Below, piece by piece: positions 48,890 through 58,117 of a stretch of 64,000 nucleotides of DNA. Each line of letters starts with the position of its first letter. The first letter of the stretch is position 1. The stretch is taken from assembly GCF_014199435.1 (NCBI RefSeq), contig NZ_JACIJP010000001.1:1178001-1242000 (forward strand). The letters run 5' to 3'. The translations under genes and the position numbers were made by a program. The notes beneath the pieces were generated by a model. The model was not told the DNA's origin, did not search any database, and worked only from the letters and a program-made list of their open reading frames with translations. The DNA is from Sphingobium subterraneum. Its GTDB lineage: Bacteria; Pseudomonadota; Alphaproteobacteria; Sphingomonadales; Sphingomonadaceae.

Positions 48890-50131
48890 ATGAGCACTGA
48901 CCTGTTGCTGGAACGCCCCAGCCCCTTTTCCTCGCTGCAACCGCAGCCAGCCGATGCGCTCCTTGCCCTAATCGCGATGTACGCCGCCGACACACGGCCG
49001 GACAAGATCGATCTCGGCATCGGCGTGTACCGCGACGAGGCTGGAAACACGCCGGTTCCGCCCAGCGTCAAGGCAGCGGAGCGGCTGCTTCTGGAGAGCC
49101 AGGACAGCAAGTCCTATTTGGGCACCGAAGGGGACATGCGCCTCCTGGACCTATTGGCGCAACTAGTGTTCGGCCCCGCCGCCACGCCCGGTCACCATCT
49201 CGCCGCCGTCCAGACGCCCGGCGGCACCGGCGCGCTCAGGCTTGGCGCGGCGCTGCTGGCACGAGCCAACCCGAGCGCCCAGATCTGGCTCGGTACGCCG
49301 GGATGGCCCAATCATGCGCTGATTTTCGGCAACACCGGAATGCCCGTCCGGACATGGCGCTATTACGACCCGCAGTCCATGCGGGCGGACTTTGAGGGCA
49401 CGTTGGAGGCCCTCAATCAGGCCCAACCCGGCGACGCTGTCCTGTTGCAGGCCTGTTGCCACAATCCCACCGGCACGTCCCTCACGCTTCGGCAGTGGGA
49501 CGAATTGGCCTCGTTCCTGGCGGAACGCAGGTTGATACCGTTCGTGGACCTCGCCTATCAGGGGCTGGGTGACGGGCTGGAAAAGGATGCCGAAGGTCTG
49601 CGATCGATCCTCGCGGAATCCCCCTCGGCGCTCGTCGCCTACAGCTGCAGCAAGAATTTCGGCCTGTACCGCGAAAGGGTCGGCGTCCTGTGGGTGCTCC
49701 ATAACGATGCGCACGAGCTGGATCTGGCACGCGGGAACATGGTGTCGCTGGCGCGGGCCACCTGGTCGATGCCGCCCGATCATGGCGCAGCGACGGTGCG
49801 GATCATTCTCGAAACCGAAGCACTGAAAGCGCAGTGGGTGCAAGATCTGGAAGAAATGCGCGCGCGCCTGTCTTGGGTACGATCGGAACTCGCCACCGCC
49901 CATCCCGAATTCGCACCGCTGGGCGACCAGCGCGGCATGTTCAGCACCTTGCCGATCTCCCCCGCCACGGTGCGTGAGCTGCGCGAGAAGCACGGTATCT
50001 TCATGCCCGAGTCGGGTCGCATCAACCTCGCCGGGCTGAACCGGCACAGCATTGACCGGTTCGCCGCGATCATGCTGCCCTACATCCGGAGCGCAGGCTC
50101 GTCGTTTCAAAACATCAAGGGAACACAGTGA
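48890..50131 (+). CDS. Aromatic amino acid / aspartate aminotransferase (class I)
   Basis: 413 residues. Family features of the TyrB/AspC group: [22 protein letters not shown] (about 183), LAYQGLGDG with the cofactor Asp/Tyr, and the Schiff-base Lys in [15 protein letters not shown] (about 252). It transfers the amino group of tyrosine or phenylalanine to 2-oxoglutarate, giving the arylpyruvate used by the next gene product. No clear ribosome site ahead of ATG 48890. The HPPD gene starts 2 bases after the stop. Confidence 0.92.
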   Translation: MSTDLLLERPSPFSSLQPQPADALLALIAMYAADTRPDKIDLGIGVYRDEAGNTPVPPSVKAAERLLLESQDSKSYLGTEGDMRLLDLLAQLVFGPAATPGHHLAAVQTPGGTGALRLGAALLARANPSAQIWLGTPGWPNHALIFGNTGMPVRTWRYYDPQSMRADFEGTLEALNQAQPGDAVLLQACCHNPTGTSLTLRQWDELASFLAERRLIPFVDLAYQGLGDGLEKDAEGLRSILAESPSALVAYSCSKNFGLYRERVGVLWVLHNDAHELDLARGNMVSLARATWSMPPDHGAATVRIILETEALKAQWVQDLEEMRARLSWVRSELATAHPEFAPLGDQRGMFSTLPISPATVRELREKHGIFMPESGRINLAGLNRHSIDRFAAIMLPYIRSAGSSFQNIKGTQ

Positions 50132-50132
50132 A

Positions 50133-51224
50133 ATGGTGGATTTGTTTGAGAACCCGCTCGGTCTTGACGGCTTTGAATTCGTCGAATTCTGCGCGCCCGC
50201 GCGTGGCACGCTCGAACCTGTGTTCACGGCGATGGGCTTCGTCCATATCGCCACGCACCGGTCGAAGGACGTCGATCTGTGGCGGCAGGGCGGCATCAAC
50301 CTCCTCGCCAATTATGAGCCGGGATCGCCCGCGGCCTATTTCGCGGCCGAGCATGGCCCTTCCGCCTGCGGCATGGGCTTCCGGGTCAAGGACGCCCGCA
50401 AGGCCTATTCCGAATTGGTCGCGCGCGGCGCCGAAACAGTCGAAATGGAAACCGGGCCGATGGAACTGCGCATTCCCGCGATACGCGGCATTGGCGGCGC
50501 GATCATCTACATCGTCGACCGCTATGGCGATGACCTGTCGATTTACGACATCGATTTCGAATATCTGCCCGGAGTCGATCGCCACCCCGAAGGCGCGGGC
50601 CTTCAGATCATCGATCACCTGACCCACAATGTCTATGGCGGGCGCATGGCCTATTGGGCGGGCTATTACGAGAAACTCTTCAACTTCCGCGAAATCCGCT
50701 ATTTCGACATCAAGGGCGAATATACCGGCCTGACGTCGAAGGCGATGACCGCTCCGGACGGCCTGATCCGTATTCCGCTCAATGAGGAAGGCCGCTCCGG
50801 CGGTGGCCAGATCGACGAGTTCCTGCGCGCCTATAATGGCGAGGGCATTCAGCACATCGCCTTTTTGTGCGATGATCTTATCACCATCTGGGACCGCCTT
50901 AAGGCACTGGGCACGCCCTTCATGCCTTCGCCTCCCGCGACCTATTACGACATGCTCGAAGAGCGCCTGCCCGATCATGGGGAGCCGGTCGCCGAGTTGC
51001 AGAAGCGCGGCATCCTGCTGGACGGCTCAACGGAAGAAGGCGATCCGCGCCTGCTCCTCCAAATTTTCTCCGAGACGGTCATCGGCCCGGTGTTCTTCGA
51101 ATTTATCCAGCGCAAAAAGGACGAAGGATTTGGCGAAGGCAATTTTACGGCCTTGTTCAAATCCATCGAGCGTGATCAGATGAACCGCGGTGTCCTCCAG
51201 GCAAAGGAAGAAAAGGTCTCATGA
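50133..51224 (+). CDS. hppD: 4-hydroxyphenylpyruvate dioxygenase
   Basis: 363 residues, usual length. Two VOC-type domains; iron ligands are His in IIDHLTHNV (about 167), His in [11 protein letters not shown] (about 246) and Glu in VFFEFIQRK (about 326). Converts 4-hydroxyphenylpyruvate to homogentisate with CO2 release. ATG 50133 has AAGGGAA upstream. Its stop overlaps the next gene by ATGA. Confidence 0.95.
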   Translation: MVDLFENPLGLDGFEFVEFCAPARGTLEPVFTAMGFVHIATHRSKDVDLWRQGGINLLANYEPGSPAAYFAAEHGPSACGMGFRVKDARKAYSELVARGAETVEMETGPMELRIPAIRGIGGAIIYIVDRYGDDLSIYDIDFEYLPGVDRHPEGAGLQIIDHLTHNVYGGRMAYWAGYYEKLFNFREIRYFDIKGEYTGLTSKAMTAPDGLIRIPLNEEGRSGGGQIDEFLRAYNGEGIQHIAFLCDDLITIWDRLKALGTPFMPSPPATYYDMLEERLPDHGEPVAELQKRGILLDGSTEEGDPRLLLQIFSETVIGPVFFEFIQRKKDEGFGEGNFTALFKSIERDQMNRGVLQAKEEKVS

Positions 51225-51766
51225 CGGTCCCCTTCTCCCTGTCGCGCATTCACCACGTGGCGTACCGCTGTCGCGACGCGAAAGAAACGGTGCAATGGTA
51301 CGAACGCGTCCTTGGGATGCGCTACAAGACTGCGTTTTCCGAGGATCATGTGCCGTCCACCGGCGCCTTCGACCCCTATATGCATGTGTTCCTCGATTGC
51401 GGCGGCGGCAATATCCTCGCTTTTTTCGAACTGCCCAACCAGCCGGACATGGGGCGCGATGAAAACACGCCCGAATGGGTACAGCATCTCGCGTTCGAGG
51501 TTCCGGACTTCGACGCCCTGATGGCCGCCAAGGCGCATATCGAAAGCCTGGGCATTGACGTACTCGGCCCCACATTCCACGGCATCTTCAAGTCGATCTA
51601 TTTTTTCGACCCCAATGGTCACCGCGTCGAGCTGGCTTGCAACATTGGCACCGCCGAACAATATGCCGAACTGGAACGGCTCGCTCCGGTCATGCTCGAA
51701 GAGTGGTCGCAAACGAAAAAAGCGCCGCGTCATGCGGACTGGCTGCACAAGGATCCGGACGCCTGA
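51221..51766 (+). CDS. VOC-family (glyoxalase/extradiol-dioxygenase fold) protein
   Basis: 181 residues with two beta-alpha-beta modules. Candidate metal ligands are His in RIHHVAYRC, Glu in LAFFELPN, His in WVQHLAFEV and Glu in GHRVELACN, so a metal centre is likely. It is coupled by overlap to hppD and to fahA. Its position is where homogentisate 1,2-dioxygenase would be expected, but it belongs to a different fold from HmgA. It could be an isomerase, a glyoxalase or a ring-cleaving dioxygenase. Confidence 0.88.
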   Translation: MTVPFSLSRIHHVAYRCRDAKETVQWYERVLGMRYKTAFSEDHVPSTGAFDPYMHVFLDCGGGNILAFFELPNQPDMGRDENTPEWVQHLAFEVPDFDALMAAKAHIESLGIDVLGPTFHGIFKSIYFFDPNGHRVELACNIGTAEQYAELERLAPVMLEEWSQTKKAPRHADWLHKDPDA

Positions 51767-53064
51767 TGTCTTGCGTTGATTTTACCCACGACCCCGCCAC
51801 AAGGAGCTGGGTCGCAAGCGCGAACGGCCACCCCGATTTTCCGTTGCAAAACCTGCCGCTGGGCATTTTCGCGCCGCGGGGCGAGAAACCGCGCGGCGGC
51901 ATTGCCATCGGTGACGCGATTCTCGACGTCTCCGCCGTTGCAGACCGACTGGACGGGGACGCCCGTCAGGCAGCCTTGCTTGCGGGGCAGGATACGCTGA
52001 ACGACCTGCTGGGCGCAGGCCCGGAAATCCTGCGCGCGCTGCGCCACGCGGTCTTTCGGATCCTGTCCGACCCCTCACAGGAGGCTGCCGTCCGTCCGCA
52101 CCTGTATCGGGCGGACGCGTGCGCCCTGCACCTGCCCGCGAAGATCAACGACTATACCGATTTCTACGCCGGCATTCACCACGCCGAAAATGTCGGCCGG
52201 CAGTTCCGTCCCGACAATCCACTGCTGCCCAATTACAAATATGTCCCTATCGGCTATCACGGTCGAGCCTCATCGATCCGCCCGTCCGGCGTGGATGTGG
52301 TGCGCCCCAATGGCCAGATGAAGCCGCCTCACCTTGATGCGCCCCTCTTCGGGCCGAGCCGTCGGCTGGACTATGAGTTGGAAATGGCGATCTGGGTTGG
52401 CCGGGGCAACACGTTGGGCCATCCCGTCCCCATTGCCGACGCATCGGATCACATCGCGGGCATCTCGATCCTCAACGACTGGTCGGCGCGCGATATTCAA
52501 GGCTGGGAATATCAGCCGCTGGGGCCGTTTCTGGCGAAGAATTTCCATTCGACCCTGTCGCCTTGGATCGTAACGATGGATGCGCTCGTGCCCTATCGCA
52601 CCGCGCAGCCGCCCCGTCCTGCCGGGGATCCGGCACCTCTGCCCTATCTCTTCGACGAAGATGACCAACAGTCGGGTGCATTGGCGATCCGCATGGATGT
52701 GCACATTCGCACACCTCATATGCGCGAGACCGGCGCAGCGCCTCACCAGCTGAGCAGCGGATCCATGACCGCCATGTACTGGACGATCGCCCAGCTCATC
52801 ACGCATCACGCGTCAAACGGCTGCAACCTTTCACCCGGCGACGTGCTCGGCACCGGCACACTTTCCGGCCCGACGCCCGACAGCCGCGGCAGCCTGCTGG
52901 AACTGAGCGTCGGCGGCAAGGAGCCGGTCGCATTGCCCGACAACGAAATGCGCAGCTTCCTTGAAGATGGCGACGAGCTGATCATCACCGCCTACGCCGA
53001 AAGGCCGGGATTTGCGCGCATAGGGTTCGGGGAATGCCGCGCGATGATCCTCCCCGCGCTATGA
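51766..53064 (+). CDS. fahA: Fumarylacetoacetase
   Basis: 432 residues. N-terminal SH3-like region (GIFAPRGEKPRGG) and the catalytic FAH domain: DYTDFYAGIHHAENVG (metal Asp and catalytic His), YELEMAIWVG (two Glu ligands), LNDWSARDIQGWEYQPLG (Asp) and GTLSGPT. Hydrolyses fumarylacetoacetate to fumarate and acetoacetate. Start ATG 51766 overlaps the VOC stop by one base (TGATG); stop overlaps maiA (ATGA). Confidence 0.96.
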   Translation: MSCVDFTHDPATRSWVASANGHPDFPLQNLPLGIFAPRGEKPRGGIAIGDAILDVSAVADRLDGDARQAALLAGQDTLNDLLGAGPEILRALRHAVFRILSDPSQEAAVRPHLYRADACALHLPAKINDYTDFYAGIHHAENVGRQFRPDNPLLPNYKYVPIGYHGRASSIRPSGVDVVRPNGQMKPPHLDAPLFGPSRRLDYELEMAIWVGRGNTLGHPVPIADASDHIAGISILNDWSARDIQGWEYQPLGPFLAKNFHSTLSPWIVTMDALVPYRTAQPPRPAGDPAPLPYLFDEDDQQSGALAIRMDVHIRTPHMRETGAAPHQLSSGSMTAMYWTIAQLITHHASNGCNLSPGDVLGTGTLSGPTPDSRGSLLELSVGGKEPVALPDNEMRSFLEDGDELIITAYAERPGFARIGFGECRAMILPAL

Positions 53065-53717
53065 CGGGTTCGCCCGCTTTGACCCTGTATGGATATTGGC
53101 GGTCCGGCACGAGCTATCGAACGCGCATCGCCCTTAACCTCAAGGGACTGGCGTACGAACAGCGGCCGGTGAACCTGTTGGAAAACGCCCAGTCGCGCGA
53201 TGATTATCGGTCGCTCAATCCGCAGGGGTTGGTGCCTGCGCTGATGGTGGACGACAGTGTTCTGGTGCAGAGCAGCGCGATCCTCGAATGGCTGGAGGAG
53301 CGCTTCCCCGACCCTCCCCTGCTGCCCAAAGCTCCCGATCTTCGCGCGGTGGTACGGGCCATGGCAATGATGGTCGCGTGTGACATCCATCCGCTCAACA
53401 ACATCCGTGTTCTCAAGGCGCTACGCAGCGATTTCGGTGCGGACGACGGCGCGCGAAACGCCTGGATCGCCCATTGGATCACGCAGGGCTTTGCCGCCCT
53501 CGATACGTTGATTGCCCGTCACGGGGGGACCTATGCCTTCGGCGATGACCTTAGCATGGCGGATTGCCACATCGTTCCGCAGGTCTACTCGGCAGAGCGG
53601 TTCCATGTCCCGCTTGACGCCTACCCCGCACTGATGCGCGCAGCCACCAACGCCCGCGCGCACCCGGCCGTGGCCGCGGCCTCCCCCGAGCGGCAACCCG
53701 ACGCATCGCCGTCATAG
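53061..53717 (+). CDS. maiA: Maleylacetoacetate isomerase (zeta-class GST)
   Basis: 218 residues. N-terminal thioredoxin-like domain with YWRSGTSYRTRIALNLKGL, a variant of the zeta-GST SSCxWRVRIAL motif, and VQSSAILEWLEERFP. The helical domain includes FGDDLSMADCHIVPQ. Isomerises maleylacetoacetate to fumarylacetoacetate using glutathione. Last gene of the tyrosine operon, convergent with rpmE. Confidence 0.95.
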   Translation: MTGSPALTLYGYWRSGTSYRTRIALNLKGLAYEQRPVNLLENAQSRDDYRSLNPQGLVPALMVDDSVLVQSSAILEWLEERFPDPPLLPKAPDLRAVVRAMAMMVACDIHPLNNIRVLKALRSDFGADDGARNAWIAHWITQGFAALDTLIARHGGTYAFGDDLSMADCHIVPQVYSAERFHVPLDAYPALMRAATNARAHPAVAAASPERQPDASPS

Positions 53718-53810
53718 CGCCTGCCGCCCGGTGGGGCGACTCTATCGCCATGCTAGGCATCGTACGAACCCCAATCGCTGCCCAACGCGTCCGTCGCGCG
53801 CCGTCCGCAA

Positions 53811-53839
53811 CAAAAAAGGGCGCCCACGCAGGACGCCCT
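53811..53839 (-). terminator. Rho-independent terminator of rpmE
   Basis: On the minus strand AGGGCGTCC-TGCGT-GGGCGCCCT forms a 9-base stem with one G-T pair, followed by TTTTTT (53812-53817 as A on the plus strand). It lies 22 bases after the rpmE stop and may also stop the convergent maiA transcript. Confidence 0.88.
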
Positions 53840-53860
53840 CTCCAGTTCGGATGATCCGAA

Positions 53861-54085
53861 TTACTTCTTGAGCGTAAGACCGCCGAAACGCTTGTTGAAG
53901 CGCGCCACCTGGCCGCCCTGATCGAGCTGACGCTGACCACCCACCCACGCCGGATGCGACTTGGGATCGATTTCCAGCGCCATCGTGTCGCCCTCTTTCC
54001 CATAGGTCGAGCGCGTCTGGAACGTGGTGCCATCGGTCATCTGGATGGTGATGAAATGGTAATCGGGGTGGGTATCTTGCTTCAT
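53861..54085 (-). CDS. rpmE: Ribosomal protein bL31 (Cys-less form)
   Basis: 74 residues: [36 protein letters not shown] and ARFNKRFGG. It lacks the CxxC zinc pair found in zinc-type L31, as is usual in alphaproteobacteria. ATG 54085 has GGAG 8 bases upstream. It marks the border between the catabolic island and the housekeeping block. Confidence 0.95.
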   Translation of the reverse strand: MKQDTHPDYHFITIQMTDGTTFQTRSTYGKEGDTMALEIDPKSHPAWVGGQRQLDQGGQVARFNKRFGGLTLKK

Positions 54086-54192
54086 GATGCGCTCCAATGG
54101 TGGCCGGTTCCGACCGGCCTTAAGTGCAAATGTCTGTGCGAAGCGCCGCCGTTAGCCGCTTTGGCGGGGAAAGGCAAGCACCACGGAGGGGA

Positions 54193-54672
54193 TCAGTCCT
54201 TCGGCGGATCCGCAATCATCGCCACGCACTGCGCTTCCGCCGCAAGTTTGCCGTCGACCATCGCCTTGCCGGAGAACTTGCAGATCGCGCCGCGCACCTG
54301 CGTGAATTCGACATGGAAGTCGATCAGACAGCCCGGCTCGATGGGAGCACGAAACTTCGCGCCATCAATCCCCATGAAATAGACAAGCTTCCCCGTTCCC
54401 GCGAGGCCGAGCGATTCGACCGCCAATATGCCCGCCGCCTGCGCGATCGCCTCGACGATCAGTACGCCGGGCATGATCGGTCGGCTGGGAAAATGGCCCT
54501 GAAAAAACGGCTCGTTGACGGACACGGCCTTGATCGCGTGAATCGACGTGCTGGGCACCATCGAAACGACGCGGTCGATCAGCAGCATCGGATAGCGATG
54601 CGGCAACGCCGCCATGACGGCGCGAATGTCCATCGGACCCCGCGCCGTCGTTCCAGTAGGGTCGCTGCTCAT
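54193..54672 (-). CDS. fabZ: 3-hydroxyacyl-ACP dehydratase FabZ
   Basis: 159 residues, hot-dog fold. Catalytic His in [16 protein letters not shown] (about 62) and Glu in VEAIAQAAG (about 76). Dehydrates 3-hydroxyacyl-ACP in fatty acid synthesis. Five bases after the skp gene in the usual bamA-skp-fabZ order; the lpxD and lpxA genes that often share this cluster are not between them. Confidence 0.96.
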   Translation of the reverse strand: MSSDPTGTTARGPMDIRAVMAALPHRYPMLLIDRVVSMVPSTSIHAIKAVSVNEPFFQGHFPSRPIMPGVLIVEAIAQAAGILAVESLGLAGTGKLVYFMGIDGAKFRAPIEPGCLIDFHVEFTQVRGAICKFSGKAMVDGKLAAEAQCVAMIADPPKD

Positions 54673-54677
54673 TCAGC

Positions 54678-55310
54678 CTAGCGTCCGCCACTCTGGGGAG
54701 CAGCCGCCGGAGCGCCCTGCCCGGCCTGCTGCGGGGTCCAGCCAGCGGGAGGCACGATGCCAACGGTTGGCACCAGCGTGTTCAGTTCCGCCGTCACGGC
54801 CGACGTGATGTCGACGGTCGGCTGATAGGACACAGTCGCTTCCGGCTGGAGTACGAGATCAACGCTCTTCTTCGTCATTGCGGTCTTCAGCGCGTCGGAA
54901 AGCTTCGCACCGATCTGCTGCTCGACATAGGCGTTGGCGAGCGCGAGCGGCTGGCTGATGCGCTGCAATTCCGCCTGCGCTTCCTGGCCACGCTTTTGGA
55001 GCGCCTCATACTGCGTCTGGAGCGCCGGGGTGGACTTGCCACCGGCGGCCTTCAGTGCGGCCTGAAGCGCGTCGTTCTTCTGCTTCAGTTCGGTTTCCAG
55101 CGCCGTGCGGCGTGCATTCAGGCTATCGATGGTCGCCTTGTAGGTGGTCTGCATCTGGGTGCGCGCAGTAGTTGCCGCGCTGCTCTCGTTTACGGCACGC
55201 TCCATGTCCGCAACGCCGATGCCGAGCTTTGTCTGCGCCTGCGCGGGGCTCACCGCGAGCGCCGCCGCCATCGCCGGAAGGGCAGCCGCCTTCAATATGG
55301 TCTTCATCAT
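54678..55310 (-). CDS. skp: Periplasmic chaperone Skp/OmpH
   Basis: 210 residues. Signal peptide (MMKTILKAAALPAMAAALAV, cleavage near AQAQT), then a long coiled-coil region (about 45-130, rich in Ala, Gln, Lys, Glu) forming the tentacles that hold unfolded outer-membrane proteins. A Pro/Ala/Gln-rich C-terminal extension is additional to the E. coli protein. Its start overlaps the bamA stop by one base. Confidence 0.92.
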   Translation of the reverse strand: MMKTILKAAALPAMAAALAVSPAQAQTKLGIGVADMERAVNESSAATTARTQMQTTYKATIDSLNARRTALETELKQKNDALQAALKAAGGKSTPALQTQYEALQKRGQEAQAELQRISQPLALANAYVEQQIGAKLSDALKTAMTKKSVDLVLQPEATVSYQPTVDITSAVTAELNTLVPTVGIVPPAGWTPQQAGQGAPAAAPQSGGR

Positions 55311-58009
55311 CAGAATTGTGTCCCTATGTTAAACGTAATGAGCTTGGTGTCGTCGCCCGGCTCCTTGAGCAGGGCTTTGGCAATATCGATACGGAACGGA
55401 CCGAAGGGCGAGTTCCAGTTCACACCGAAACCGACCGACAGGCGAGGCTTGAGGGTGTTGCCGACGTAGTTTTCCTGGAAAGCATTCCCGGTGTAGGTCA
55501 CGTCAGTAAAGGTCGTCGGCGTAGAAACCGCAGTGGTTGCACATCCGCCGCTGAAATTAGCCGCGCGCTCGCTCGTGCTGGAGGTAACGGTCTTCACCGG
55601 ATTGCCTTGAGCGTCCGGCGCGATCGTGCCCGAACTTACCGAGCAAAAACCCTGGAAAGGCGTTGTGGCCGGTCGGCGGATCTTGCCGACCGCACCTACG
55701 TCCATGAATACGGAAGGCCGCAAGCCGAGCTCACGCGCGCCGGCTCCCAAGGGGATCTCGATTTCAGCGTGGGCAAGATAATATAGCTTGCCGCCCAAAG
55801 CGTCGTCCGACTTTTGGCCGTTGGGGGTAAAAACACCGCCCGTTCCATAAGAACCAAACTGGCGAATGACACGCGGACCTACGCCGCGAATGTCAAAGCC
55901 GCGCAATTGCGGTTCGCCCAAGAAAAAGCGGTCTGTCAGGCGTACCTTTTCGATGGGCAGGCCCGCAGCGTCGAACTTCTGCTTCTCGAGCGAATGAATA
56001 TACCCCGCCTCGCCGGTCACCGCCAAAACGAAGTTGCCGCCCAGCGGGAACCAGTGGCCGCCGTTGATGCGCGAACGTACATATTTGACGCTGCCACCCA
56101 GTCCCGCAAAATCCTGGCTCAGCACCAGATTGTTGCCGCGCGTCGGCCGGATGCGGTTGTCACGCGTATCGTAGATCAGCGAATAGCCGATGGACGACGT
56201 GGTGCGCTTGCCGATCGCCTCGCACAAATACCGCCCCGCCAGAATCGGGTCGCACTGGCCATTCGTGTAATAGGTCGACCTGTCCAGCGTCACATCGTCC
56301 AGATTGAGGCTGTAGCGCAGCGCCAGCGACATATATTCAGTCAGCGGAACGCCCGCGCGGATCTGGAATCCAGTGGTCGTCTGCTGATAGGTGGTGTTGC
56401 GGCTGCCGTTCTGCAGATAGTTGAAGCTGTTCAGGTCACGGCGATAGATGTCGCCGCCCAGCGCTATATTCTTGTCGAACAGATAGGGCTCGGTAAAGCC
56501 CAGCTCGATCGACTTGGAATATTTGGAATAATCGACGCTCGTGCGCAGTTCCTGCCCCTTGCCGCGGAAGTTGCGCTGGGTGATCGACGCCGAGATGATG
56601 AACCGCTCAAGGCTCGAATAGCCCGCCGACAGCGACAGTTCGCCAGTCGATTTTTCCTGCACATTGGTTTCGAGCACGATGCGATCGGGCGCGGAGCCTG
56701 GCTTCTGCTCGATTTCCAGCTTGTCTTGGAAGAAACCCAGCGAGTTGATGCGATCCTTCGACCGCTTGACCTGGAAGCTGTTGAACGCATCGCCTTCGTT
56801 CAGGCGGAACTCACGGCGCACGACCTTGTCCTGCGTCAACGTGTTGCCGTTGATGTCGATCCGCTCGACATAGACGCGAGGCGCGTTGGCGATCTGGAAG
56901 TTGATCCCCATCGTCAACGTGTCCTTGTCCCGCTGGAAATCGGGCTGGACGTTGGCGAAGGCGTAGCCGAACAGGCCCGCCGTCTCGTTCAACTGATCGA
57001 CGGTATCCTCGACCAGCTTGGCGTTGTACCATTGGCCCTTGCGCATCGTGAGCATGTTGGTGAGTCGGTCGCCCGACAGGTCACGAATTTCGCTCGACAC
57101 CTTCACATCGCCGAATTTGTAGCGCTGACCTTCCTCCACCACATAGGTAATGATGAAGTCCTGTTTGTCCGGCGTCAGTTCCGCGACCGCCGATGTCACC
57201 CGGAAATCGGCATAGCCCTGCGTCAGGTAGAACTGGCGCAGCTTCTGCTGGTCATAGGCAAGGCGGTCCGGATCGTAGCTCGTGCCGGACGAAAACAATC
57301 GGTACCAGCGCGCGGCCTTTGTCGCCATTTCGCCGCGCAGCTTGCCATCGGAAAATTTCTCATTGCCGATGATGTTAATCTGGCGGACCTTGGATTTCGG
57401 CCCCTCGGTGATCTCGAACACGATATCGACGCGGTTCTGGTCGAGCTGCACCATCTTCGGTTCAACCGTCGCGGCGAAGCGGCCCTGCCGCCGGTATAGC
57501 TCAATGATACGGGCGACATCGGCGCGCACTTTCGAGCGGGTGTAGATCTGACGCGGCGCCATCTTGATTTCAGGCCGGATCTTGTCTTCCTTCAGCCGCT
57601 TGTTGCCTTCCAGCACGATGCGGTTGATGACCGGGTTCTCCTTGACCGTGACAATCAACGCGCCCTGATCGTCGCGAATCTGCACATCGGCGAACAGCTC
57701 GGTCTGGAACAGGTCGCGCAGCGCCTGATCGAGGCTCTCGCGCGTATAGCTGCCGCCGACGCGCAACTTGGTGTAGGAGAGGATCGTCTCCGACTCCAGC
57801 CGCTGCTGCCCGACGAATGAGATCGACTTGATCGTCTGGGTCGCGGGCGCCGCAATTGCGGGCGGCGGGGTTGCAGGAGCGGCGACCGGCGCCGGGGCAG
57901 CCGGAGAGCGCTGGGCTAAAGCCGGGACGCTTATCCCGCCCAGCACCGTACCGGCGAGCAGCGCGGAGATGACCGGCATCGTCATGCGGGATTTTTCAGT
58001 TGCGTTCAC
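55310..58009 (-). CDS. bamA: Outer-membrane protein assembly factor BamA
   Basis: 899 residues. Signal peptide to about ALAQRSP, a Pro/Ala-rich linker, five POTRA domains (about 60-430; for example ISFVGQQRLESETIL and VRQINIIGNEKFSDG) and an Omp85 barrel with the conserved VRLTDRFFLGEPQLRGFD region and a terminal Phe (FNIGTQF). It inserts beta-barrel proteins into the outer membrane. 108 bases behind rseP. Confidence 0.97.
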   Translation of the reverse strand: MNATEKSRMTMPVISALLAGTVLGGISVPALAQRSPAAPAPVAAPATPPPAIAAPATQTIKSISFVGQQRLESETILSYTKLRVGGSYTRESLDQALRDLFQTELFADVQIRDDQGALIVTVKENPVINRIVLEGNKRLKEDKIRPEIKMAPRQIYTRSKVRADVARIIELYRRQGRFAATVEPKMVQLDQNRVDIVFEITEGPKSKVRQINIIGNEKFSDGKLRGEMATKAARWYRLFSSGTSYDPDRLAYDQQKLRQFYLTQGYADFRVTSAVAELTPDKQDFIITYVVEEGQRYKFGDVKVSSEIRDLSGDRLTNMLTMRKGQWYNAKLVEDTVDQLNETAGLFGYAFANVQPDFQRDKDTLTMGINFQIANAPRVYVERIDINGNTLTQDKVVRREFRLNEGDAFNSFQVKRSKDRINSLGFFQDKLEIEQKPGSAPDRIVLETNVQEKSTGELSLSAGYSSLERFIISASITQRNFRGKGQELRTSVDYSKYSKSIELGFTEPYLFDKNIALGGDIYRRDLNSFNYLQNGSRNTTYQQTTTGFQIRAGVPLTEYMSLALRYSLNLDDVTLDRSTYYTNGQCDPILAGRYLCEAIGKRTTSSIGYSLIYDTRDNRIRPTRGNNLVLSQDFAGLGGSVKYVRSRINGGHWFPLGGNFVLAVTGEAGYIHSLEKQKFDAAGLPIEKVRLTDRFFLGEPQLRGFDIRGVGPRVIRQFGSYGTGGVFTPNGQKSDDALGGKLYYLAHAEIEIPLGAGARELGLRPSVFMDVGAVGKIRRPATTPFQGFCSVSSGTIAPDAQGNPVKTVTSSTSERAANFSGGCATTAVSTPTTFTDVTYTGNAFQENYVGNTLKPRLSVGFGVNWNSPFGPFRIDIAKALLKEPGDDTKLITFNIGTQF

Positions 58010-58117
58010 CCGTAACCACCTTTTCCAAACCGTTCACCCATCCGGGCATTTTGCGTCCCTGTTGCTGCCCGAAACCGGGTGCCATGTGTCCGCCGTACGC
58101 TCCCTGCCCCAAGAGGG

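Noticed and set aside
51221..51766. Calling the VOC gene hmgA
   Set aside because: HmgA has a different fold and length (about 430 residues); only position would support it.
55814..57499. Plus-strand open frame of about 560 codons inside bamA
   Set aside because: Antisense shadow of a highly conserved essential gene.
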